Part shown: piece by piece, positions 34,600-41,492 of the stretch
Layout of the letters: each line of letters opens with the position of its first letter
Numbering within the stretch: the first letter of the stretch is position 1
From: Streptomyces sp. NBC_01198
Lineage (GTDB): Bacteria; Actinomycetota; Actinomycetes; Streptomycetales; Streptomycetaceae
Assembly: GCF_036010485.1 (NCBI RefSeq)
Contig: NZ_CP108568.1
Location: forward strand, 5,914,501 to 5,978,500
Direction of reading: 5' to 3'
DNA length: 64,000 nt
Notes under the pieces: generated by a model
The model's input: the letters and a program-made list of their open reading frames with translations, nothing else
Database searches by the model: none
What the model was told of the DNA's origin: nothing
Made by a program: the position numbers and the translations under genes

Positions 34600-35007
34600 G
34601 TGAATTTTCGCACCGCTCTGACGCGATTCGCCCTCCCGGCCGCGATGGCGGTCGGCTGTCTGGCCTTCACCGCGGGTCCGGCGGGCGCCGCATCTGTGCA
34701 CCCGATGTCGGCGAGCACCTGCGGCAGCACCTACTGCATCAGCGTCGTCGGCACTGGCCTGCACGTCAACAGTGTCACCATCACCAAGAAGAGCGGCACC
34801 CTGAGCGGCTTCGGTTACGTGCTCGACACCACGAACAACGGCACGATCGGCTACTGGACGACGAGCGCCAAGGTGAGTGGCGTGTCGAAGGTGGTGCTCG
34901 CCGTCAACACGAACTTCCCCGCCAATAGCGTGCTCTGCGGTGGCATGACGACCAACACCCTTCCCGGTACCTATGCGGGAAGGGCCTGCATCGAGATCCT
35001 CGCCTAG
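34600..35007 (+). CDS. Small secreted protein of unknown function
   Basis: 135 residues from GTG 34600, with GAAGAGG nearby as ribosome-binding site. Signal peptide about 1-30 (FALPAAMAVGCLAFTAGPAG-A). The mature part of roughly 105 residues has four cysteines in two pairs (STCGSTYCISV near the start, SVLCGG and GRACIEI near the end), suggesting two disulphides. It is rich in Thr, Ser, Gly and Asn with beta-strand character. No family is recognised. Single gene, AT-rich leader, no operon partner. The region 35008-35302 after it contains no further gene that I can support. Confidence 0.7.
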   Translation: MNFRTALTRFALPAAMAVGCLAFTAGPAGAASVHPMSASTCGSTYCISVVGTGLHVNSVTITKKSGTLSGFGYVLDTTNNGTIGYWTTSAKVSGVSKVVLAVNTNFPANSVLCGGMTTNTLPGTYAGRACIEILA

Positions 35008-35302
35008 TCTCTCGCGATTCCGTGTGCGGAATTTGATATTCCGCGATCGTCGAGTCCGGTATCAAGGCTTCGGTGTAGTCGTGGGAGATCCGATTCGCGA
35101 GGATTCGCCAGGCGAGAGGTGCCCGCACGGTGACAGGCACGGGCTTCCAGGGTCATGGGTTCTGCACGCCCCGTGATCCGGGTGGAAGACCGTGCCTGCC
35201 GACGCGTCGGCACCGCGTCGCTTGCCGTAGTTGGCCCGCAACTCCTGATCACCGTAGGGTCGGTGGGCGGGGATGTGGGGACTTTGGGGAGGGGACGCGG
35301 AC

Positions 35303-35725
35303 ATGTCGGAGCGACTACGGCGCAATCAAGTGGTGATCGAGGAGTTCCGGTCGAACGGGGGCGTGGTCGGCGGTGACTTCGCAGGGGTGCCGCTGCTGCT
35401 GCTCACCACTACGGGCGCCCGCAGCGGCGAGCTGCGGACGATGCCGATGACGTACCTCAGGGACGGATCGCGGCTGGTGGTCTTCGCCGCGAACGGCGGC
35501 CGGGAGAACCATCCCGGCTGGTACCACAACCTGCTGGCCGACCCGTCCTGCCGGGTCGAGGTCGGCACGGAGTCGTACGAGGCCACCGCGGCAGCGACCG
35601 ACGGCGCCGACCGTGAGCGCCTGTGGGCCGAACAGCTCCTGGTCGCACCGTACTTCGCCGGCTTCGAGGAGCGCGCGGGCAAGCGCCGCATCCCGGTCGT
35701 CGCCCTGACCCGCACGCAGGCCTGA
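35303..35725 (+). CDS. Deazaflavin (F420)-dependent nitroreductase-family protein
   Basis: 140 residues from ATG 35303, preceded by GGGGAGGGG. Split-barrel fold of the DDN family: GVPLLLLTTTGARSGELRT, PMTYLRDGSRLVVFAANGG and NHPGWYHNLLADPSCRVEVG, where the TGARSG turn and the HPGWYHN motif line the cofactor site. These enzymes use reduced F420 to reduce quinones, nitro compounds or other acceptors. The physiological substrate is not evident. Two bp separate it from a broken lipoprotein gene. Confidence 0.88.
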   Translation: MSERLRRNQVVIEEFRSNGGVVGGDFAGVPLLLLTTTGARSGELRTMPMTYLRDGSRLVVFAANGGRENHPGWYHNLLADPSCRVEVGTESYEATAAATDGADRERLWAEQLLVAPYFAGFEERAGKRRIPVVALTRTQA

Positions 35726-35726
35726 C

Positions 35727-36271
35727 GTGCGTTCTGTCAGACGCGGCACGCCGGCCCTGCTGGCGGCCGTGTCGGCCGCGGTGCTGCTCACCGCCTGCGG
35801 CAGGGCGGGAACGGCCGGCGCGCACGCGGGCGCGCAACTGCCGACGGTGCGAACCCTCGCGGAGCCGACCAGCAGCTGCACGACTACCTCCAGGACGTCG
35901 TGCCGGTCGGCGGCCGTGACACCGGCACCCGCACCGGCTCCGTGCTGCCCGACACGCTGAACCGGATCACCTGCCCGCACGCGGGCCAGGCCGCCCATGT
36001 GGCGGCCGAGACCGTCTCCGGCGCCCGCGAGGGCTACGGCACCGATGTCGTGGGCACCCTGCGCCGCCGCGGCTGGCACATCGTCGGCTGGAACAAGGAC
36101 ACCCCCGACGGCTCCCAGGTCACCGGCTCGGTCCAGGCCGGCTACCACCTCTCGATCCAGCAGAAGGACGACATCGTCAGCGTCACCATCCAGACCCCCT
36201 GCCTCCAGGGCGCCCCCCTCCCACGGCCCTCGGACTTCCCGCAGGAAGCCAGCGGGACCAACGACGCCTGA
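35727..36271 (+). pseudogene. Lipoprotein gene with an internal frameshift
   Basis: GTG 35727 starts a clear lipoprotein signal (TPALLAAVSAAVLLTACGRA, Cys about 24) and continues to about LPTVRTLA. From about 35860 the protein-like sequence moves to the -1 frame: ADQQLHDYLQDVVPVGGRDT, then TGSVLPDTLNRITCPHAG and VTGSVQAGYHLSIQQKDD, ending at 36271. One missing base near 35851-35866 explains it. The joined product would be about 180 residues. It could be a true pseudogene or an assembly error. No named function. Confidence 0.65.
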
Positions 36272-36289
36272 GGGCGCGCGGCCCTTTCC

Positions 36290-36721
36290 TCACGGAGAGG
36301 TGCCCGAGGCGTCGATCTCGGCCCAGACGGTCTTGCCGATTCCGTGCGGGCGGGGGGTGACGCCGTTGCGGGTGGTGAGTGCGGCGACGAGGGCGAGGCC
36401 GCGGTAGGACTCGTCGTCGGGGAGGGCGGTGCGAGGGCGCGGTAGGCCGTCGCCGGCGTCGGCGACTTCCACTCGGATGTGGTGGACGCCGGTTCTGGTG
36501 ATGCGCAGGGCGATCTCGCGGCCCGGGGCACTTCGTGCGTGGCGGACGGCGTTCGTGACCAGCTCGCTGACGACCAGGACGGTTGTTTCGACGGCCGCGT
36601 CGGGTAAGCCCCACGAGGTGAGCGTCAGGTGGGTGGCCCGCCGGGCCTGGGCGACCTGCTCGGGGCGTCGCGGGAAGCGGATATCCAGGACCGGTGCGTC
36701 GGCCCGTTCGGGCAGGGGCAT
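36290..36721 (-). CDS. HATPase_c-type ATP-binding regulatory protein (RsbW/SpoIIAB-like)
   Basis: 143 residues. The GHKL ATPase boxes are present: VLVVSELVTNAVRHA (N box), IRVEVADAGDGLPR (G1) and GLALVAALTTRNGVTP followed by KTVWAEI (G2 region). There is no histidine-phosphotransfer domain. Proteins of this type in Streptomyces act as anti-sigma kinases or partners of small HTH/DUF397 proteins in development. It diverges from the GntR gene, and the shared upstream region contains the TCTCTAGAGA operators, so both are probably under GntR control. Confidence 0.85.
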   Translation of the reverse strand: MPLPERADAPVLDIRFPRRPEQVAQARRATHLTLTSWGLPDAAVETTVLVVSELVTNAVRHARSAPGREIALRITRTGVHHIRVEVADAGDGLPRPRTALPDDESYRGLALVAALTTRNGVTPRPHGIGKTVWAEIDASGTSP

Positions 36722-36749
36722 GGTGCGACCTCGCAGTGGGGTGCTGACG

Positions 36750-36888
36750 GGCTCACATCTCTAGAGAGGTGAGCCTCCATCAAGGCAGCGGCGGGCATGC
36801 GACGTCCAGACTTCTCTAGAGATGTGAGCCTGGGGAGTGAATGCCTCGCGTGCCGCACGGCCGCCGCCCCGCCTAGGATGTCTAGAGA
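36750..36888. promoter_or_regulatory. TCTCTAGAGA operators between the ATPase and GntR genes
   Basis: The palindrome TCTCTAGAGA occurs at 36758-36767 and 36813-36822; a shorter TCTAGAGA lies at 36881-36888, about 20 bp before the GntR start. The first copy sits in a near-perfect 26-bp dyad (GGCTCAC...GTGAGCC, 36750-36775). The second keeps the GTGAGCC arm on one side only (36823-36830). This is a strong candidate for binding by the adjacent GntR-family protein and autoregulation. Confidence 0.75.
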
Positions 36889-36907
36889 TGATCAGGAAGG
36901 ACGTTCG

Positions 36908-37657
36908 ATGACCACCGCGGGCAGCCGGCGTGAGCCGAAGTACCGGCGCATCGCGCGCGGGCTCAGGCAGGACATCGAGTCCGGGCGTTACCGGCCGGGG
37001 GACCGGTTGCCGGGAGAGAACGACCTCATGGCCGAGCACGACGTGGCGCGGATGACCGCCAGGCAGGCGCTCGCGGTGCTGCAGACCGAGGGGCTGGCCG
37101 AGGCGCGCAAGGGTGCGGGGGTGTTCGTCAGGGAGTTCCAGCCGATCCGTAGGCGCGGTATCAGCCGCCTGTCGCGAGAGCAGTGGGGCGCCGGACGGTC
37201 GGTGTGGGAGGCGGATGTCGGCGACCGGGAGCTGGCCGTCGAGGTGACGGAGGTGGCCGAGGGTGAGGCGCCCGGTGCCGTCGCGGCCGTACTCGGCACC
37301 GCCGAGGTCTGGTTGCGCAGGCGGCGGTTCGTGCTGGAGGGGAAGCCGGTGATGGTCTCGGTGTCCTACTTCCCCGCCACGCTGGTGGCGGGGACGCGGA
37401 TCACCGAGGCGGACACCGGACCCGGCGGCGCCTACGCGCGGCTGGCGGAGACGGGCCGGGAACCGGTGCGCTTCCGGGAGGAGATCCGTTCGCGGATGCC
37501 GTCGGTCCGGGAGACGCAGCAGTTGGCGCTCGGGGCCGGTACGCCGGTCGTCCACATCAGTCGGACCGCCCTCGCCCGTGACGGCGCTGTGGTCGAGGTC
37601 AACGAGATGGTGCTGGACGCCTCCTCGTACGTCCTGGAGTACGACTTCGAGGGCTGA
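36908..37657 (+). CDS. GntR-family (HutC/UTRA type) transcriptional regulator
   Basis: 249 residues from ATG 36908. Winged-helix GntR domain about 10-72: YRRIARGLRQDIESGRYRPG, DRLPGENDLMAEHDVARMTA, RQALAVLQTEGL and GAGVFVREF. The UTRA effector domain fills about 95-248 (VWLRRRRFVLEGKPVMVSVS, VEVNEMVLDASSYVLEYDF). Relatives sense small metabolites or act as KorSA-like repressors on integrative elements. It is divergent from an RsbW-like gene over palindromic operators, so it most likely controls itself and that gene. Confidence 0.9.
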   Translation: MTTAGSRREPKYRRIARGLRQDIESGRYRPGDRLPGENDLMAEHDVARMTARQALAVLQTEGLAEARKGAGVFVREFQPIRRRGISRLSREQWGAGRSVWEADVGDRELAVEVTEVAEGEAPGAVAAVLGTAEVWLRRRRFVLEGKPVMVSVSYFPATLVAGTRITEADTGPGGAYARLAETGREPVRFREEIRSRMPSVRETQQLALGAGTPVVHISRTALARDGAVVEVNEMVLDASSYVLEYDFEG

Positions 37658-37684
37658 CCAATCGGCTGCCCGCCGGCGGCAGGC

Positions 37685-38722
37685 TCAGGGGAGCCAGGAC
37701 GGGGAGAGGGCCGAGGGGGTCAGGAGGTGGGGGGTGGAGGTGCCGTCGGCGGGGACGGTGTAGAGGTCGGAGCCGTAGTCGCCGGGGAGGGAGTAGGACA
37801 GGGTCTGGTCGTCGGTCCAGACGGCCTGGTCGTCGACGTTGCGGGTCTCGGCTGTCGGGTGGTCGCGGAGGGTGGCCAGGTCGAGGACGTAGAGGCGCCA
37901 GGGGGCGTCGGGGGAGAGGCCGGGGACGCGTTTCTTGAAGGCGATCCGGGTGCCGTCGGGGGACAGCGACGGGCATTCGACGTTCGTGCGCAGGGTGACG
38001 GCGGTCTTCGACGTCACGTCGCCGCGTATCAGGTAGGTGTGGCCGCCGGTGGCCAGCGTGGCGTAGAAGTGCGTGTCGTCGGCGAAGGTGACGCCCCAGA
38101 AGTTGACGTCGGAGGCACGGACGCGCTTGCCGTCGCGGGTCACCGCGTAGTCCTCCAGGGTCGGCTGGAGCACGCCGGTGCGGGTGTCGAGGATCGAGGT
38201 GCGGGTGGAGAAGTTGGTGCCCGCGTAGGAGTCGCCGCCGACGAAGACGGTCCAGGCCACCAGGTGGCCGCTGGGGGAGACCCTGGCCCGGGTGGGGATG
38301 CCGGCCAGGTCGACGCTGCGGGTGGTGCGCAGCCGGGAGTCGAGCACCAGGGCGCGGTAGGTGTCGTTGACCGGGCCGCGCTCGGCCTGGAGGCAGATGC
38401 CGGTGCCGCCGGCGGCGGAGAAGCGCAGGCAGCTCACGCCGGAGGCGGTGCGCGGGCCGTCGGGGTCGCCGGCCGGGACGGTGGCCAGCTCGTCGCGGTG
38501 CGGGCCCCAGGCCATGGAGCGGAAGACGATACGCGGCGGGCCCGAGCCGGCCAGTGACACCGACCCGGCGTGCACCGAGGGCCCGCCGGCCTGGACCTGG
38601 TCGCGCCGGTCCGCCCGGTCCGCGGCCCGCCAGACCGCCACCCCGGCGACGGTCGCCAGCACCAGGACGCCGGCCAGCAGCACCAGCAACCGGCCGCGTA
38701 CGCTCATCGGTTCCTCGTTCAT
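37685..38722 (-). CDS. Membrane-anchored TolB-like beta-propeller protein
   Basis: 345 residues. ATG 38722 overlaps the MFS stop codon (ATGA). A membrane anchor lies at about residues 9-29 (LLVLLAGVLVLATVAGVAVW). The rest repeats strand patterns of a TolB/WD40-like propeller: RARVSPSGHLVAWTVFVGGD, VECPSLSPDGTRIAFKKR, NVDDQAVWTDDQTLSYSLPG and LTPSALSPSWLP. Such outward-facing domains bind partners or ligands; no catalytic residues are visible. It lies in an operon with an MFS transporter and a phosphoesterase. Confidence 0.7.
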   Translation of the reverse strand: MNEEPMSVRGRLLVLLAGVLVLATVAGVAVWRAADRADRRDQVQAGGPSVHAGSVSLAGSGPPRIVFRSMAWGPHRDELATVPAGDPDGPRTASGVSCLRFSAAGGTGICLQAERGPVNDTYRALVLDSRLRTTRSVDLAGIPTRARVSPSGHLVAWTVFVGGDSYAGTNFSTRTSILDTRTGVLQPTLEDYAVTRDGKRVRASDVNFWGVTFADDTHFYATLATGGHTYLIRGDVTSKTAVTLRTNVECPSLSPDGTRIAFKKRVPGLSPDAPWRLYVLDLATLRDHPTAETRNVDDQAVWTDDQTLSYSLPGDYGSDLYTVPADGTSTPHLLTPSALSPSWLP

Positions 38723-39990
38723 ACCGCCTCCGCGGGCCGCAGCCGTACGGACAGTCCGACGCTCACCAGCAGCGCGACCGCCGCCCCGGCCAGCGCCGAC
38801 CGGTCGCCGAAGGCCGTCCAGGCCGCGCCGAAGGCGATCGAGCAGCAGAAGCGGGCCGCCGCCTGCCCGGTCTGCACCAGGGCCAGCCCGCTGGAGCGCA
38901 GCGCTTCCGGTACGGATCCGGCCGCGGCGGCCATCAGCACCCCGTCGGTGGCCGCGTAGAAGGTGCCGTGCAGGGCGAGCACCGCGTACGGCAGTACGCC
39001 CGAGTGCAGCTGGGTCAGCAGCAGGGCGTACGCCAGGAGCAGCGCGAGGTGGCCGCCGACGAAGACCCGCCAGCGGCCCACCCGGTCCGCCCAGCGGCCG
39101 AGGGGCACGGCCAGCAGCAGGAAGGCGGCCGCGGTGCCGAGCGGCAGCAGCGCGAACCACCGGTCGGGCACCCCGAGGCGGCGCTGGAGCATCAGGTAGA
39201 CGAAGGAGTCGCTGACCGTGGCCAGGCCCAGCGCCACCGCGCACAGCGCGAGCCCGCGCAGCTCGCGCCGCCCGAGCAGCGCGACCGCGGCCCGCAGCGA
39301 GGGGCGTTCGGCCGGTTCGCCCGCGGGCGGCGCGGCGGGCTTGCGCGCGCGAGAGGGCACGAAGAGCAGCAGCACCAGGACGCCCACCGCGGCCACGCAG
39401 AAGCTGACGGTGAAGACGGCGTCGTAGCCGTCGGCGGCCTGGCGCAGGATCAGGAAGGCGGCCAGCGGGCCGAGCAGCGCGCCCGTGGTGTCCATCGCCC
39501 GGTGCACGCCGAAGGCCCGGCCGCGGTCCTGCGGCGATGAGGACAGCGAGATCAGCGCGTCGCGGGGAGCGGTGCGCAGGCCCTTGCCGGTACGGTCGGC
39601 GGCCAGCACCGCGCCGATCAGCGGGAGGGTGTGCACGGCGAGCAGCAGCGGTTTGCACAGCGCGGACAGGCCGTACCCGAAGGCGGCGACCTGCTTGTGC
39701 CGGCCGCCGCGGTCGGCGAGGTGGCCGCCGACCAGCCGGACCAGGGCGCTGAAACCGTTGTAGACGCCGTCGAGCAGACCGAAGCCCAGCGGGGACAGGC
39801 CGAGTCCGGTGACCAGGTAGAGCGGCAGCACCGCGGTGACCATCTCGGAGGAGACGTCGGTGATCAGGCTGACCGCGCCGAGGGCGAGCACGGTGGAGGC
39901 GACCGCGGACCGCCGCCCGGGGCGCAGGCCCCGGGCGGCGGTCGGCGAGGCCGCCGCGGGCGTGCTGCCGCGGCTCTCGCTGACGTACAT
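38719..39990 (-). CDS. MFS transporter
   Basis: 423 residues, about 11-12 membrane helices. MFS motif A-type loop HLADRGGRHKQ after helix 2 and a second GRWADRVGRWRVF in the C-terminal half. AADRTGKGLRTAPRDALIS resembles a conserved loop of MFS proteins of the YfkF/multidrug kind. The substrate cannot be predicted. ATG 39990 lies 3 bp after the phosphoesterase stop, and its own stop overlaps the next start, so the three genes form one operon. Confidence 0.88.
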   Translation of the reverse strand: MYVSESRGSTPAAASPTAARGLRPGRRSAVASTVLALGAVSLITDVSSEMVTAVLPLYLVTGLGLSPLGFGLLDGVYNGFSALVRLVGGHLADRGGRHKQVAAFGYGLSALCKPLLLAVHTLPLIGAVLAADRTGKGLRTAPRDALISLSSSPQDRGRAFGVHRAMDTTGALLGPLAAFLILRQAADGYDAVFTVSFCVAAVGVLVLLLFVPSRARKPAAPPAGEPAERPSLRAAVALLGRRELRGLALCAVALGLATVSDSFVYLMLQRRLGVPDRWFALLPLGTAAAFLLLAVPLGRWADRVGRWRVFVGGHLALLLAYALLLTQLHSGVLPYAVLALHGTFYAATDGVLMAAAAGSVPEALRSSGLALVQTGQAAARFCCSIAFGAAWTAFGDRSALAGAAVALLVSVGLSVRLRPAEAV

Positions 39991-39993
39991 CGG

Positions 39994-40863
39994 TCAGCTG
40001 GTCCAGATGCCGGTGATGTCCGCGGCGGAGGCGGCCTGGCCGGCGTGCCCGGAGGCGCCCGCCAGGTCCTCCAGCGTCCGCAGCAGGTTGTAGTGGTTGT
40101 AGGTGGTCCCGCTGGAGCTGCCCGGGGTGACCGGCTGCCCGTAGAACACCGTCGGGATGCGGTTGCCGCTCAGCGAGTTGTCCTCGTCGAAGGTCACCAC
40201 CAGCAGGCTGTTGTGGGTCTTGGCCCAGGTGGCGTACGCGCCGAGGTTGTTCTTGAGCCAGGTGTCACCGCTGGAGACCGAGCAGTCGTGCATGTCGCTG
40301 CACAGGTTCGGCGTGACGAAGGACATCGCCGGCAGCGTCGAGTAGTCGGTGGGGAACTGGGCGAAGGTCTTCGCTGAGGAGGTCGGCACGTTGGAGAAGC
40401 CGAACCAGGGGTTGTGCTTCTGCGCGTAGTTGCCGCTCTTGCAGGTCGTCGAACCCTGGCTGGGCAGCGTCTCGTTGTAGCTCCCCCACGTCTTGCCCGC
40501 GGCGGCCACCTCGGAGCCCAGGTTCGCGGCCTTGCCGAACCCGGGGGTGACGCAGCTGTCGCTGGTGACGCCCTGCGTGGAGCCGGAGAAGAGGGCGTAG
40601 TAGTTCGGCTGGCTGGGGTGCGTGATGGCGTGGCTCTGCGTCAGGTTGGCGCCGCCGGACTTCAGCGAGTTGATGTACGGGGCGCTGGAGCTGCCGATCA
40701 CCTGGCTGTAGGCGTGGTTCTCCATGACCACCACGACGGTGTGGGCGGGGGTGGGGACGGAGCCGGCGGCCTGGGCGTTGCCGCCCAGGCCGGCCCACAG
40801 GCCGGCGGATGCGGCGGCGAGCCCGCCGGCGGTCAGCAGGGCGGTACGGCTACGGCTGCGCAC
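39994..40863 (-). CDS. Secreted phosphoesterase (AcpA / phosphatidylinositol-specific-like family)
   Basis: 289 residues from GTG 40863, with GGAGG just upstream. A signal with basic start RSRSRTALLTAGG (about 1-33, ending near NAQAAG) suggests export. The enzyme core: TVVVVMENHAYSQVIG (metal-binding Glu/Asn), HPSQPNYYALFSGSTQGVTS, MSFVTPNLCSDMHDCSV, LLVVTFDEDNSLSGNRIPT and NHYNLLRTLEDLAG. This matches the phosphoesterase superfamily of bacterial acid phosphatases and phospholipase C-like enzymes. It probably releases phosphate outside the cell; the actual substrate is unknown. First gene of a three-gene operon. Confidence 0.85.
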   Translation of the reverse strand: MRSRSRTALLTAGGLAAASAGLWAGLGGNAQAAGSVPTPAHTVVVVMENHAYSQVIGSSSAPYINSLKSGGANLTQSHAITHPSQPNYYALFSGSTQGVTSDSCVTPGFGKAANLGSEVAAAGKTWGSYNETLPSQGSTTCKSGNYAQKHNPWFGFSNVPTSSAKTFAQFPTDYSTLPAMSFVTPNLCSDMHDCSVSSGDTWLKNNLGAYATWAKTHNSLLVVTFDEDNSLSGNRIPTVFYGQPVTPGSSSGTTYNHYNLLRTLEDLAGASGHAGQAASAADITGIWTS

Positions 40864-40994
40864 GAAGTGCCTCCAGGCAGGGGTTGAAGTGCGGTGTGCA
40901 TGCCAAAGTTTGACGGGTCTGGGGGGACGGTGAACCCGGCCGAGGTGAAGAATTCGCGAACGCTGGCGTACGAGTCCCTGCGGGGCTCCGGGAG

Positions 40995-41350
40995 GTGCTG
41001 CCACTTGCGGTGGCGTCGCTGCTTTCCCACCGTCTGCGCTGGTCGCGCCGTTTCCCGCGCCCCGGGGGTGGGTGCCGTTTGCGGTGCCCGCGGCTTGCAC
41101 CTCGGTGGGGGTTGAGCGCGCAGTTCCCTGTGCCCCCAGGTGGGTGCCACTTGCGGTGGCGGTGCTTCTTTCCCGCCGTCTGCGCTGGTCGCGCAGTTCC
41201 CCGCGCCCCTGAAAAACGGTCGCCCTCTGCGCAGAGGGCAGCCCCCAGGGGCGCGGGGAACTGCGCGCTCCGGCGCGATGGCGCTGCAGGCGAACGCCCA
41301 CCGCAAGTGGCAACCCCTGAGGGGCAGCCCCCGCCGGGCCGCGGGCGGGT
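40995..41350. repeat. Cluster of intergenic repeats (hairpin GCGCAGTTCCCCGCGCCCCT family)
   Basis: The gap 40864-41492 before glnE is filled with repeat units. Unit 1 is GCCACTTGCGGTGGC (a small palindrome) at about 41000 and again near 41148. Unit 2 reads TGCGCTGGTCGCGCAGTTCC and on. At 41191-41211 and 41246-41266 two copies face each other with perfect 21-bp arms, enclosing CCCTCTGCGCAGAGGG. The same units occur at 53840-53945 and 58945-59190. No protein-coding sense is apparent. Confidence 0.85.
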
Positions 41351-41492
41351 CGCCGCCGCAAGTGGGCGGCCCCCCGCCCCGGGGGGAAGGGGCGGTCGGG
41401 CGGAGGCTCGGGCAGTGGGGGCGGCGCGCGCCGGAGGCGGATAGGCTTGATCGGGTCCGGTCCGGCCCGGCGGGCCGGGAATGGGAGGGTCG

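Noticed and set aside
40995..41350. CRISPR array formed by the repeated units upstream of glnE
   Set aside because: The units are inverted as often as direct, spacing is irregular and no cas genes are seen. They also recur elsewhere, as dispersed intergenic repeats do.
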